Positions 10,901 to 24,360 of a stretch of DNA of 64,000 bases are shown piece by piece. This DNA is from Anisakis pegreffii (taxonomy: Eukaryota; Nematoda; Chromadorea; Rhabditida; Anisakidae): NCBI GenBank assembly GCA_035041965.1, contig JAPYMA010000160.1, positions 310,001 through 374,000 on the forward strand, read 5' to 3'. A model generated the notes under the pieces. That model did no database searches and was not told the DNA's origin. It saw only the letters and a program-made list of their open reading frames with translations. Position 1 is the stretch's first letter. Each line of letters opens with the position of its first letter. The translations under genes and the position numbers were made by a program.

Positions 10901-13447
10901 CTTCTAGTTTTTCGATGTTATAATGAAAAAGCATTGCATATTTGCATAATTATTGCATATCTTCTTTCCTGAAACCAAATGAAATGTTTAATGTCTTTAT
11001 CTGATGACATGCGTCTACGGTCAGTCCGCTGTTTTTCAAAATTGTTTTGTTCCACTGCAGCAAAGTTGTTGAATATGCATAAGTTGTTGGAATTTAATAT
11101 GATCTTAGCTTTAAATTTTCAGTTTATTTGCTTTTGATATGATCTACGAGAAACTTTCAGTCGTTATCGACGTTTTCTTATTTTTAGAACAGCTCAAAAT
11201 GCGTTCGGTAGCCTATTCAACTAGCGCCTATGCGGAGCGTGTGATGGAACCCAATCCGTGAGTTTTTTTTTCGAGTTAGATTCAGACCAGATCTTAATCA
11301 TTTTGATTCGAAGTGGTTGTTGTGATGTGGAAAAATTAGGTTCTTTAGTATGAGGTGCTGATGTTTATATGAAGTGCTTAATTTTTGCTGTAGTTTCGGA
11401 TGGTAAATTGAAGATGTTGTGCATTGAATAACTCGAGTAATTGGTTTTGTTAAGTGATGCAACTGGCGTGCAATTACACAAGGAATCAAGATGGTATGCA
11501 GGATGGAAAGAGTTCTCCGAGAAGAATGTTTACTTCAATAGTAAGCTTATTCAAGAATTGATCTTTTCATTTCGTTTCTTGACTTTTCTGGTTGTAACCG
11601 TCGTTTACTCGACGAATGGGATGTTTTGGTGCCAATAATTCTGACGCTGGAATAGCCCCCATGGATGCCCATTAATAAGCACCTATATTTTGGTTGAGGC
11701 ATGGAGAGTCTGATTTGCAACATTCAGATTGTGTGTATCCGATCTATGAAAACGGTGATATCAAAACGGCCTATACTTAATTTTCAAGCAATCTGCTCTC
11801 ATAATGATCCGTAGAGCAATTTTTACAATTGACATGATGATGATTAGTAAGTATTCCAAATGAATGTGTGAATATATCTTCACAAACTTTTCCCATTCAA
11901 GGCTCACTTATGCGCTCTCTAGTAGCGTATGAGTGCAATATTTTTCTTCTGATACCTCGCTCACAACAAAGGCGATATTGTTTCGTAATCATTAGGTAAA
12001 TTATCATTCCAGTTGAGTGTTGCAGAAATATTGGATTGGAAAATTCGATACGATGAAAGTGAGAACGTCGCTGTCAGAGTGCTGCGTAGCGTCACCGATC
12101 GTATTACTTCCGTTTTCAGTAAATTTGCCCTTATTTATGATGTTTTTTTTTTGAAATAAGCAAGAAAATTTATTAGTATCTGTTAAAACAAACTGAAACT
12201 CGATGTAGTTAAAGTGTGAAAGGATCACATGCAATTGGCCAAAGGGAATGGAAAAATTGAAGTTTTCAAAAGTGCATTATTGATAGACAACGTTCAGATA
12301 TGTCATCACTTACTCGAAGTAAACTATTTGAAATGAAGCAAATGACTGGCAAGTAGTGCGGTAATAACTTTGTAGCGACCAAGAGCGAAGTAGCCGAAGT
12401 GTTGACTGAGATAGCCAAAATTGATCCAACGTTCGATAAAATGGAATGGTTGCGATTTTGTGAACGGGAAGTTATTCCCAACGTACTTGAAGCTTTCATT
12501 CGTGGAGATCTGAAAATTTTGAAAGATTGGTGTCATGAAAGGGTGTGTTTGTTGAATTGTTTGTGTACCGCTATTTATGTTTTTGCTTTATAAATTGTCG
12601 TTTCATCACTTGTAGGTTCTGAAATTTTTGTGATTCTTGAATATAAATGCAGTAATAAGATGAAATTCATTCACTTAAGGCATATAACGCTCTGGCTGCA
12701 GTTGTAAAAGAGTACAAGAAGATCAACTTTAGCACGAAAGATTCACGTATTATCGACGTGAGCAAAGTTGAGGTTCGTCATTGTTTTCAATGCTAGTGAT
12801 TGTAATTTGAAGCACAAGAGGATTGAAGTTATGTTGATTCAACAGCTCGTGTTATGGTTGTTTCAGTTTTGATACTCTAAGCTAGATATAGTAATTATTT
12901 ATACAAATATATTTTGACAGATGGTATCGGGAAAAATGATGGAACAAGGTCCTGTTCTGATCATAACCTTTCAAGTGTTTATGATCAATGTGGTGAAAAA
13001 TCTTGATGGAAAAGTTGTACAGGGTGATGAGGTTGGTTATCGATATTCATATGCAAAAGATGCGTCTATGATAGCAATGTTCATTTATGAAATTGTTGGA
13101 TTTCCTGTAGAATACATTAGATAGTCGATGAGCACATCAAAAATCTAGTTTCATGAATGAGAGGAAGTAATATTTTATTCCATTCTCGGTCTACTTCAGA
13201 TGCAGTATAATTTGAATCGTCCACATTAACACTCTCTTTTCAAGATGAAAACAGTGCCAAAGTTGTACTGAAAATCGCAAGGACGAAAAGGGAGTCCATC
13301 TTTAATTAAAAAAAAAAGATTTTTTAGAATACTCCCGTCCGTGTACATCATGTTTGGGTTATGTGTCGTGATATGGAAGAATACAATCCAGCAGTGGCCT
13401 GGAAATTGCTCGAAGTGCATATGCAAGAAGGTGCATTAGCAGTGTAA
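7993..13447 (+). CDS. tin-44: Mitochondrial import inner membrane translocase subunit TIM44, complete
   Basis: Thirteen inferred exons: 7993-8136, 9172-9312, 9975-10052, 10305-10385, 10464-10613, 10798-10861, 11188-11257, 11455-11540, 12026-12118, 12376-12542, 12680-12772, 12921-13031, 13328-13447 (stop 13445-13447). Every join keeps phase; the product is 465 residues, against about 450 in other animals. Residues 1-48 are Arg/Ser-rich with almost no acid (MRRLAIASNLLYRCHRQ...), a matrix-targeting presequence. Residues about 80-200 are charged and helical, the region known to bind Hsp70 and the Tim23 channel. Residues about 270-465 form the membrane-associated Tim44 domain, with diagnostic stretches IPNVLEAFIRGDLKILKDWC and GKMMEQGPVLIITFQ and the C-terminal NPAVAWKLLEVH. 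TIM44 recruits mitochondrial Hsp70 to the import channel on the matrix face of the inner membrane. Exon 1 uses the GAG/GTATGA donor: the nearby GTGAGG donor would break the frame. The start is the first ATG giving a presequence. Confidence 0.93.
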
Positions 13448-15968
13448 AAAAATCATCTTCATCTCATCCTTAGCACTGCTTACTTTGCTCAGTCGATCCT
13501 TTGTCGCGTTGCTCGAAACGATAATAAATCGATGAGAAACATTTTCATCAACGGTTGTCGATGGTTTTTGATTGTGGAAATTGAATAATGTTTACTGTAT
13601 TAAAGCATTTCTTATTCGAAGTGATCAAGTCTCCAGTGATAGTTCTCTCGATGTTCTCATTTGTTATTGTACAGATTTCTTCTGAGTCTCGTCATTATCG
13701 TAATTGTTCAGCCCGATTATATTTGTCTTTTATCATACTTCATTTCATAATCGCGTACACATTCATGTGCACAATAATGTGCTTTATTATTTTAAAATGC
13801 GACTCTGTTGAGAACTGTTTAATTCAACGCGTTCATGCGTAATCATTTCGCTCATACAATTTTTTTGGAATGTAAACTATTCAGCTCATTTTAGACGTGT
13901 TGACTGGAAAAAAAATCTCAGTAATGAATAATGTAATGAAGCGTTTTGCATGATATAATTGGCGTGATCTCTGCCTCGAAAGTATTACCTGAAAATCTGA
14001 AAACTTCGTTAATCAAATCTGTACACTTCGTTAATTATGGTGCACGCGTTTTCGTTAATTGAATCGATGGACTGATAAGAATTGCATGGTTTCTCGATTG
14101 TGAACTGATCACTCGTGTTGTTGTCGTTAGGGAGAGGAAGGCGTCTTCTCTATTCATGCTTTCTATGCACATCGACAGTGTGAAGTCTCACGATATCGTT
14201 GCGCACTTGATATTTCTGGATATATACAGACAGCTTATGAGTTCCATTGATTGATGCGTGTAATTGATTTAACTTTTCTTCAAGACTTCGGTGCTTTTGA
14301 ATGCTGTGTTAACAATTGATTCAACAATGTTCTTTGAAGTTCATTCGTTCTGTTAACTTCCTCACATACGTCTCAGTAAAAAAGTGATAATTACTACCGC
14401 GATTTTTACGGAACGAGAATTTCCGCAGGAAAAAGCACTATATTTGTTTCGGTGAATTGTAATTTTCATCCCAAATTACCGAAAAACTCCTTAAATGGCC
14501 TTCCCAATTTTCGGATGATTCTCCACATCTTTCATAAGTTTTGAAGCAATTCTCAACTAAAGTCTGTCTGCTTCTGTCTATAGTTCCTCCCAATACCATT
14601 CAAATGTGTGTGAGCTGTTTTGACAGGGCTCGAGTGTGACCGTTTATGATTTTCCGGTTGATTCACGTAGATGAAGTTTCATTAAATGTCAACTAATGCT
14701 CCTATATCGTGCTTTATAGTTTTGTTTTTCCTTGAATGTGATGTCATTATCAACTGACGTTTTCAATTATTATCACTTTTGCTTGAAACTTTGATGAATG
14801 AATGCAGTTGTTGTTACTGTTTTTTGATGAAGTCGAATTTCCATCGGGTAGTTATTTGAAAGCGTCCGCGTTTTGTTGTTATTTTTGTTCCATTGTTTTG
14901 CACATTGAGAAATTGTTTTAGAATTATATTTGTGTTGACTGTTCAAGAATTCAGTAAACTCTGTCACTGAAATAAGTGTTCTGTGGAGTGTCGTCGAACT
15001 GAAACATTACGTTTTCATTCATTTTGGTTAGAGGTATTATTTGGACATCATGTTTGAAAGCGACGTAGAACTCATCGTTGAACAACTTCTTTGAAGCACT
15101 CGATTACTTTTCGTTGGTCACCTGTGAGTTTGTTTCTGGAAGCAGTTAGTTCCATCAGATAGGAAGCAGGATAACTTTCAATCAAAATCCGTTTCAAGTC
15201 TTTTGTCGTTGTGTTTATCGTCAGTCCGAGCCCGTGTCTTAACCGCGCTCAGCAGCTCGAGATCTTTCTCATTTTCAGTTCCTTTGAGCCGGAATTTGCC
15301 AGATGCGAGCATCAACCACATATAATTTCATATTAAAAACTGTTGCTGATGGTGAGGTGATAATATGTCAAGGTTCCGTATTGGAATCGAAAGAGATTTC
15401 AGATAAGGAAAAAATTGTCAGACTATGAACTTTTTACTCCATCCAATAAGATGGAGGGGTTGTGAAAGATTAAGATCACTTGTTGACCGTAGTTAATCGA
15501 TTACTAAAAAATGCGTGTGAGTGATGATCTCAGGGAGTTTCCGAGAATGACTAATTGAAGATGGCCATGCTGGTATACTTTTCTTATCGAGTGGGAGTGG
15601 AGCGAGTGAGCTAGGTGAGGGAATGGCGGAGGCTTATCAGGGATATACGGAGTGTGCATAGGATCCAACGTATTTACTTCAGGTATTTGCAAGTTGCAGA
15701 TCGAACGAAATCAAATTTCCGTCTGTTATGCTGCAGAAAATCTGCAGCAGTTGATAAATTTCAAAGGTTTTCAAGATCTTCGATGCTTATTGCCATGTAA
15801 TGTTCACTTCAAAAATACTTTCGTCTGCAACCACTCAAAATGTTGCATTTAAAGAAAGCCCTGACTGAAATGGTTCTTAACAGATGTTCATATAAAATTA
15901 ATGAATATTGATGAATACAGACTCGAAAAACTGACATAGGTTTTTGCTACTATGCAGTAGTAAGGATA
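13448..15968. other. Intergenic region downstream of TIM44, nothing firm
   Basis: AT-rich DNA with short open frames only. A slightly GC-richer stretch at 15530-15700 gives overlapping open frames on both strands, but these look compositional (Pro/His-rich on the minus strand) and have no splice context. I see no supported gene. Confidence 0.4.
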
Positions 15969-17473
15969 TCAATAAGCTCTCATAAATTCGATATTACCAT
16001 TGGATAAAATGGAAGAGTAGCCCGAAACCTGTGCGCCCGCTAAATCGCTAATCAAAGTTGGAATTTCATGAAGACAGATGATTCCCAATGCTGTAATTGT
16101 TAGCTGCGTGGAAAGGATGTCAACAAAGGAAGAATGTGATATTGGTGATAACAGAGAGGCATGAAATCGTAATGAGTTGGATTTGCTGATTAAATAAATA
16201 AATTCAATATTGTTCATGCTCATTTTTAGTGTTACAACGTCATCGGTGTTTTATTTGAGCCGTTCATGTTATCCTAATTATCATCATTTATGTTCCGATC
16301 GTTCGTCTAATATAGTTGCACTGAACCGTTCAGTCTATCGATTTCATTGAATCGCTGCCATCATTCACTATTCAGAATGTTTGGGTACTCGTATAAACTG
16401 AAACTGATCAAAACAACATTTTAATCGCACTTCTTTAAATGGATCAGCTTAAAGGAATAAACCGGTGATTGTTATAGGATGAAGGCAGTTCTCTCCTAGA
16501 GGGACTTTAATCAATGGGAGATATCAGGTGGGAATTACGGAGGGTGGCAAATCGTTGTTGATTGGTTTTTTAATAGTTCTTCTGTAGTTACTTGTTAGTG
16601 TTTTCAAAACGGTGGCAGAAAACTAATTGATTGGTCAGTGGATGAATTTCTCGATTTTCTTCTAATTGCTAGAAAATAATATGTTATCAGAGGAGGGATA
16701 TTGAAGAGAAATGGCGGCTTAGCATACGACTGAAAAGAGGTATAGAACATAACTGGAGTAAATGAACAGAAGCACGTAAGTATTTATGCCAACATGGCCA
16801 TGTGCGAAACTTGTCAATTTTGAATCGCGATGCATACAGTACGTTGCGATGCGTATGATACTCGTCTAAAGTGGTCAAAGATCTTCAATATCGAATGAAT
16901 CCGTGTCATAAAAATTCGTAGATACCGTTTCAATGCAGAACTGATGAGCAGTGAAATGCTGAGAGAGGTGAGACTTGTTGAGTTCACAACTGTTGTGATG
17001 AAACCGTCAGTTGAATGAGCAAAAATCGAACGAGCTCATGCATATTGATCTCTCATAGCATACTATTTAAATGAAATCAGGAAATCGCTTCATCTCAGCT
17101 TCTTGAATGCAGAAATATGCATTAAGCTCAAATCACGTCATTGCAATCTTTGCTCAGTGTTAAAACGTTCATGAAACTAACTTCAGATATTTACCGTTTG
17201 GATAAATTAGTTCATGCAAAGAGTATCACTCACATTCTTGACATTCCCTTCTCACTTTCATCACTTTTGCCATTCTTGAATACGAATAAAAAATAACGGT
17301 GGAAGTGGTTTTGGGTGGAAAGATGCAAAAAACGTTAAGCGATTGATATGTATTTCGTAGTTATCAACTGAAATTCGAAATGATGGATTGAAAAACATTT
17401 TTTTTTCGAATAATGTTTTCGAGTAATAATCAATTATGAACTGAGAAGTTCCGTTTGCGATAGTTAATTTCAT
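15969..17473 (-). CDS. Candidate exons of a membrane protein, frame not resolved
   Basis: Four stretches on the minus strand could be exons. They are an ATG-led segment at 17473 with an NGT glycosylation site; a Ser/Leu-rich helix-like segment near 17000-16940; a segment after a CTTTAG acceptor near 16860 containing the membrane-like NTYVLLFIYSSYVLYLFSV; and a segment after an AATCAG acceptor near 16187 running to a stop at 15969, with the helix-like LTITALGIICL. Together they resemble a multi-pass membrane protein such as a chemoreceptor. However, the phases of neighbouring candidate splice sites do not match, and none carries a recognised family motif. It may be a decayed gene or chance. 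Confidence 0.18.
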
Positions 17474-17556
17474 ATATACATTAAGTCGTAGTACATACTC
17501 ATAGGTGATGTTTAAGTGAACGTTAATTCGCTACATTGAGTGCTTTCGGCGAATGA

Positions 17557-17610
17557 ATATACATATATATGCATATATAGACATATACATGTATACATGT
17601 ATGTGTATGA
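17557..17610. repeat. AT/CA-rich alternating microsatellite with nested palindromes
   Basis: A run of alternating purines and pyrimidines (ATATACATATATATGCATAT and onward) ends in CATGTATACATG, a perfect 12-base palindrome. It is a typical slippage-prone microsatellite that can extrude cruciforms. It lies in non-coding DNA. Confidence 0.8.
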
Positions 17611-18816
17611 CTATATTCAATGTTCCTTGTTTTTAGCTAATAACCCCTATGTAAGCGCCTTGTTTGAATTTAATTGAATGAAAAACTGAGCAACTTAATA
17701 AATAATGACTTAATATGATACTTGCTTAAGAGCGTGAATATGAATTCACTACGAATAGGTTTCATTTATGTTAATAGCATACAGCCATTAATGTCTGTGT
17801 TAGCGTCGCAATAACCAATCTAAAGAGCATTTCTTCCATTGATCAAAATGATCATCCTTACAATTAGACAACACTATTGTTACAGTTCGAAAGTGTACGA
17901 GTAATAGAAATTGAAAATAGTTGTGAAATTTGTGTTTGATGAAGTGCTGATGATCTATGCAATATAAAGTTGAGGTTATTGAAAAGACGCGTTATGTTTG
18001 TCTGATTTGGTACACTGCGTTCATATATGCACTCTTGATATGATTAGTGCCATCGGCTGAAGATCTCGATCACATTTACTCATCGTCGAAATTTTCGTTC
18101 TTCATCTATTAAGAGGGATTCCGCCGATGCTGGTCTCTGATGATAATCAATGATTCTGTATCACGGTTTCCTGCCATAAAGTTTATTACAAAATCTTTTA
18201 GTGTTTGCGTACAGTCAATGTTTTATTTGTTATCAGAATTCCAAACATTTTTATTATTGCCATATTTGCTTGTGTCAAAATTCAACGCGTTTACTCTATC
18301 CTAACTACGCGTGGTTAGTTAAGGGAAGAATACCGTTTCGCTCAGTCAAATTAGCCTAAATATTGTGTAGATTAGCATGGATCTCATTATGCGCTATCAT
18401 TAGTGGCTGATGTGCTAGGTAGATTACCGTTGTAATCATGATTAAATGACATGGTTGCAAACGTCTGCATGTAAATCAAAAATCTATCACATCAGCTACA
18501 GTATTCGGTAAAATTGTTCGGTGATTTGAAGTCCCATAACAGATTCCAATTGCCTGCAACATCCAGCTATGTGAGGTCAGTATTTAAGGAGAACCTTCTG
18601 TAAGACCTCAAATTACCTGCAGATCAACCTCACGTTATACATCAGTTGCCTCATGTTTTCACTACATTTGCAAGTCTTTATATTCTTTTTTTTTAAATTG
18701 CGCTGGCTGAACTAGATGTACCAGAGTCAGCTATTGGGTATCTATCAAAATATAGACAAAGTTTGTCCAAAAAAATCGTTCGATTGCACCATTCACTGGA
18801 TTGCATGTGATAATAA

Positions 18817-18826
18817 GGGGGGGGGG
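18817..18826 (+). repeat. Run of ten guanines
   Basis: A G10 homopolymer followed by ATGGGGC. Such runs are rare in AT-rich DNA and could form quadruplex structures on the plus strand; the exact length may also be a sequencing uncertainty. Confidence 0.85.
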
Positions 18827-19780
18827 ATGGGGCTCAGATAAGCACCACATAGACGAATGAAAATTAAGTATAAATGCTTATAGGCACATAAAGAATTTTG
18901 CTTGCTCAGTGCTCACAAGTTCATTTAGAGTTGCTCGTTCACTGCTTATAACTCGAACAGAGATTTTTCAATGTTCACGCTCATCCGCACATCTGCAGTT
19001 GCTCATTAGCTGTTCGTAAGTAAGAGTACATCAATACTGAAAGGTGAAATAATCATGTGATCATATCATTTCAACAGAATGTGTAAACTCACGAAGATAC
19101 AAAGGTGGAAAAGGTAGACAAATGTGATTTCCGACAGAGTCTCCACAAATGACTCACGAACTGCAGCATTTGACTTTCTCCATCGCTGGATGAATTCAGT
19201 TCTCATCTCGATGCGGCATTGAATGATGAACAAACAAGTGTTAATGAATGTATTGCCCATCGTAACATTATTAATAAGAAAACATTGCAGTAGTATTATA
19301 TCCCAACATTATGATTAGTTTACAAAATATCATTGTTGTGTTGTATTATAATCAACTTGCAATAGTATTGTGATCGCTTTCAAAATATACGAATGTCATA
19401 TGCATCACAACAATATAGATGAGATGTTGTCACTTTCAAAAAGCGGATTATCAACCGGTTGGTTAAATAATAATGCTGATAGTTTTTTCGTAGCATAATG
19501 TTGCAATACCAATGTGATAATTCCGTTCATTCAGAATCAATCAAATGACTTTTTTTGAAATGGTAAATAAAGTTTACTTATTGTCAGAAGTTCAAAACAA
19601 CTTGTATTCATTATATTTCACTCAATATCATGAATGGATTTAAAGCCTGACATTGTCTATAAATAGGTTTCGAAATTAAATTCGCGTGAGTTATTCGAAG
19701 ATAATGCTGATATGAATGTTTTAGTAAGTGTGGCTAACCATAAGCACTGAGTTATCAATCAACATCGATAACATTGTTAG

Positions 19781-19856
19781 CATATTGAGCCCTCACTTGT
19801 ATGAAACAATGCTTGTAAAGGAAGGCCATATTGAGCCCTCACTTGTATGAAACAAT
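19781..19856 (+). repeat. Perfect 30-base direct repeat with 16-base spacer
   Basis: The 30 bases beginning CATATTGAGCCCTCACTTGT occur identically at 19781-19810 and 19827-19856, separated by 16 bases. Perfect identity suggests a recent local duplication by slippage or by break repair. Confidence 0.9.
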
Positions 19857-21915
19857 CACGACCCTTCATCCGATATTAATGAAGAGGCAAGATTGATATG
19901 AAGTACATTTTAATTAGTTGTCTTCATCAGTTGATACTACATAAGCCCGATTGAAAGAAAGCTTAGAAAAAATTTTTGTGGAATTTTCAATTTGAGATGT
20001 TTCTTCTAAACGACGGTTAAGAAACTGCGTAAGCCTCAACCAACGAATAAGTACTTCTATACCGCACTTTGTGCGATATTCAGGACTCCATTTCATCGTT
20101 TCAAACTTGTCTGCTATGCGAAATCGAGCCGCGGCAAGCATATGAGAACTTTAGAGAAGGGGTTTGTTGATTACCAGCGCAATAGGTGAAACTGACAAAG
20201 TATGTTCGTTAAAGATTAACACTGATCAGATGATGAAGATATTCCTGGAATATGTAGACACAACATTGAATGCGAAGAAACACGAATGTTGATGAAGATG
20301 AACAAGCTTATGATATTTTAGCAGTTGGCTGATTTTAATCGAAAGGCAACTTCTTATCGGAATACCAAGGCGCATTTCTAATTGGGTCATGCAAAGTGAC
20401 ACTCTAATTAGGTGTAAAACTGTCATACATTTTGTTTATTCAACACAGAAGGTATTATAAGTATTGTTGAATGTCCCACTGTGGTTCTACGCATATTCGT
20501 AGATGACGCAAAGGATGTAGATGACGCAAATACAGTTTAATTTGGTCTACAAGGCGAATTATTCGAAAAATTAACCATTTAAGTGCTTATTAATGTTTTC
20601 GGTAGATTTAATACGTATGCATTTGGACTGAAGTTCAGGTGATGATATTTTTAGCATGTTGATTATTTCCATCTGCTATACCGCGATGAATGACGCGTGG
20701 AGAATGATAACGTCAATTACCGAAGTCAACGACTGTTTAAAGGAATGACCAAATATTCATGTGATGGTTTTCTTTGGAACAGATAAGCGAAGTGATTAAG
20801 ATAAGAGACTATTTACGAGAATATTCCACGGCGAATATTCACTGCAAAGAAAACATTACACATAGTTATGAAATAATATACGAGGGTAAGTTATTTGGAG
20901 ATGGTTAGCGCTTACGGTATCTTTGAAAGAATCTTTTTTGGAAAGATTTCAGAAGTTGCTGAAATGACGTGATATGATGTGATTTCGATATCAACTGACT
21001 GACACAATTGAATAGGTAAAACGATTGTCGCGAGGTGACGTGTGTTGTCGTAATAGAAATACGTGAGGTGAAAGTAATAAGTGCGGCAATGCACATTTAC
21101 AGAATACATTTACGACGAAGTTGATCTGATTAGATTGCATTGGAAGTGAGAAAATGACTGATTCAATTAAAAGTAATTCAATTGCATTCTAGATGAATGG
21201 ATAACACTTAAAGGGTGATTTGTTCCAATAATGAATCGGAATATGACGGCAGTATTGATGAAAGTATGAACCTCTCAATAATAAGTAATGAGCAGTTAGT
21301 CATTTGTTTATTACTCCATATCAAGTTTGTTCTCATCCTGAGCGGCACTCGCACTATTCGTTTCGCATATCTAATGGATACGCACATTCGAGAAAATGAT
21401 AGAGTAAGAGTTGAAGACATGGATTCTTTTTGTACTTGGCCCCAATTTATTCACTTTACTCTTGTTTCAGTTACAGCATCAAAGATGCTCTGAGTAAAAC
21501 AAGAAAGAGATTGATGATAGACTTTATAGTAGGTTGTTTTTCGCAAATAATTAGTGTTTACTTGGTATAATCGAACAATTGCGCTTGATGAGACATGGAG
21601 ATACAACATCTATATTATTATTGATAAATACATTCATATCATTTGTATTGCATCATTTAATAGGTGATTTCATAAATGAATTCTCCCCCATGCAGCTGTT
21701 CAGTGCTTAAAGCAGTCAGCTGGACGATCGCTACTTGCGCAGTTTATTTCCATGTTGTGTTCAAGCACGAAATTCGCTCGAATAATGAAGAATTCTTCAA
21801 ATGATTTTCTCATGTTTCAACGAACAGTTGATCAAAGCTTTCTTACACCTGTATCCATCGCTCAATGTAAATATATCGCTGTTACTGTCGATAAAGCAAT
21901 AGGCAATGACCGGTC

Positions 21916-22668
21916 TAGTGTGTTGCGAGGACAGAAATAAGGTCAGGGACGAAATTTCGCAGTCAGGGACCACAAAAATGCGATCGGCTCGAAAATAGTT
22001 GAAGACAGAGAATTTCGGGGAAAAATTCAATTATTTTGCCGTCCCCATCCTCGATCCCCGTATTTTCCCCGAAAATGAAACTTTTGAATTGGAGTCAGTA
22101 AAACCTTGACAACAGGATTTTCTGATGGAAAAACATTGAATTTCCTCATATCGAACAAATGCAATTAACGCCATTTTCTGTTTCCTCTGACAAATAAAAG
22201 TAATTCCACGCCGATTAAATTTGCCCCTGATTAAATTTCCTCTTTCTTTTCCGTGTTGAGCCGTTGTTGCGCAGACAATCTCACAGCCACGCATACACCA
22301 GAACAAACTTGGATAACGCAACCATAGTATCTCAAACAGTTAAACTGAAAAATTCGCACAGCTCGCATATGGTACCCCAGTAGCACATATTATAAAATGA
22401 TGCGAACACTGCTGATGAAATCGCTTCGAATTCAGGTTTTTGACGCTTTAGTCCGATTATATCAATCTTCGGGGAAAATTCGTTGAATTCCCCGAAAATC
22501 TTCGGGATTCTGCAAAAGTTCTGTAAAGTTTCTGTAAAGTCGGGGACGAAATTTTGCGAAAGCATCCCGAAAAAAAAAATAGCTGTAGATCCCGAAAGCA
22601 AGGTCGGCTCAAAAAAATTGAGGACCGGGACGGGGTCCCCAAAATGCCCGAATCTCCGTAACACAGTG
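21916..22668. mobile_element. Repeat-rich segment, possible non-autonomous transposon
   Basis: The two ends show short inverted similarity: TAGTGTGTTGCGAG at 21916, and CACTGTGTTACGGAG when read inward from 22668. Both halves also contain related blocks in the same orientation: GGGACGAAATTT at about 21946 and 22542, and a GATCGGCTC/GGTCGGCTC block at about 21980 and 22609. Subterminal CCCCGAAAAT and GGGGTCCCC-like motifs abound. The layout resembles hAT-like elements with subterminal repeats, but flanking bases give at best a 5/8 match as a target duplication. The 131-codon minus-strand open frame inside has no recognised domain and is probably a by-product of the repeats. Confidence 0.4.
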
Positions 22669-22849
22669 GATCGTTGTATCATCTTATCAGGAAAGGTTGC
22701 GCATCTTATCGGCTGGTCATTCGCCAAATCTTTGTTAGGCTAAGGAACTTGATTGACCGTGTTGTTTTTTAAATTTCGAAACTGCGTTCTTTTACATTTG
22801 CTCACACCGCTACTCATCTGTTGAAGTTACTATAGTAATCAAAAAACGT

Positions 22850-23660
22850 AGACATCAAGAGAGCAGTTATAGAGTGCAAGCAGGAACTTGAAGTTTGGAG
22901 AGGCTTTTGTTTTGGGCAGGGAGGTTTTTCTGATTTTCGAGGGGTTGATAGAGCAAACAAGGAAAACGCTCACGACCCCACTCAATTGTAATGTTCGTTT
23001 TGTTTGGTGAATGATGACGTGGAGCGTTATATCAACCAGTTCAAAACATCGGTCCTCGAAAAATTTGGAGGTGAGGTGGGGGTAAGGGGGCTAACCCATT
23101 CCTAGTAGCCTTTCGTAGCTCACCATTGCCGCCCCGTGTCTACGGGCTCGAATGTAGTGTACATAGCAGGGTGACAACTTCTTGTTTGAATTTCGAAATT
23201 TCTATGATTCCAGCTCAGAACAGTATATGCTTCTAGGCCTATAAATAGCATGTCTCGCCCCAGAAATAGTTTAAAAGGTAGGTGGGTTGACTCGTTTTGC
23301 ATCTGAAAGACCGTATTTCACGATTTTCAGATTTCGCATTTCCAAATCCTCACTCCTCGGAGGGTAGATGACTCTTGATGTGGAACCTACCTGTGTGGAA
23401 TTTTGCTTCAAAACGCTCAATTTGGAAGAGTGCTGAGTCGTTTTGTTTTGTTCTTTGTCTAGAGCGACTAAAATCACCATGTGAATAGCGCAAGCATTTA
23501 ACCTACTTTCTTCCATTGTGATATCACATGGTCTTGTTTTCTGTGAGAAAAAGGTACGATTTTGAAGGGTGAAACCACGAAAAGCTCGGCGGTTGAAATT
23601 TGTGAACTCAATGCACAAGGCGAAAAATTTTGGTTCGAAGACAATTCAAGCTAAACTTCA
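22850..23660. repeat. GC-richer unique-looking island, probable repeat insertion
   Basis: This stretch is richer in G and C than its surroundings (for example GGTGAGGTGGGGGTAAGGGG near 23070 and GCCGCCCCGTGTCTACGGGC near 23130). It yields a 115-codon minus-strand open frame at 23271-23618 that I do not recognise. The change of composition next to other transposon debris suggests a mobile-element remnant, but no terminal repeats were identified. Confidence 0.3.
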
Positions 23661-24360
23661 ACCTGAATTCAACATAGGTTATGGGGCCTAAAAAACAAAT
23701 GTTTTTCAATACCTCATTTCGAATTTCATTTGGTATCTACATCCACATTCTATCAATATGAACAACCATATTCTATCATGTGTTGTTGTACGCAATCAAA
23801 GTTTTCAATAAAATGTTAAGTTCATGTGGACTCTACTAGTCCGTCATGATAAGAAATCAGAGCGAAATTCGTCTATTATTCGTGTAGATCAATTTGGCAT
23901 GCTCACTTCCCGTACAGAAGTGCATTTAAAGCGCTTGGCTCTTGATGATTCGGCATCAATGAACATTCAATACGAACTTTTGAGTTGGAAATTTTTATGT
24001 TCATTGACGAAGATGTCATCCTTTCAGAACCGTCGTGTAAGTTGATGTGTTGAATATATGCGAATTCTAACATTTTTGTGGAACTAATCAATGTTCAGTG
24101 ACATTTATTTAAGCGAAAAATGCAAATATTCTAGGGCGACATGAATGATTTATCTACAGCAGATAGCGCAAACTGACTAGGAAAGGTCACAAACTTAATC
24201 TGGCGTTTCGTGATGAAATATACATCAGATTGTACAGCTCCTCGAGCTGATCATGAATATGTAAGAATTTTTTTCGAAACACAAAGGGGAGGCGAAATAT
24301 GGCGGGGAAAATGTTTTCAGTGTATTGAAGGCAAGTTCTGAATTTTGATGTGGCAGCAGC

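Larger units (their letters stand above)
17611..21915. other. Gene-poor intergenic region
   Basis: About 4.3 kb without a supported gene. It contains a run of ten G (18817-18826), a perfect 30-base direct repeat (19781-19810 and 19827-19856) and a short tandem GTAGATGACGCAAA near 20510-20530. Open frames at 19914-20141 and 21208-21493 have ordinary AT-rich composition, no splice-site pattern and no recognisable domain. Confidence 0.45.

Noticed and set aside
22332..22743. 131-codon minus-strand frame and overlapping plus-strand frames
   Set aside because: They lie wholly in repeat-rich, low-complexity CCCGAAAA-type sequence, and both strands are open, as expected of repeats.
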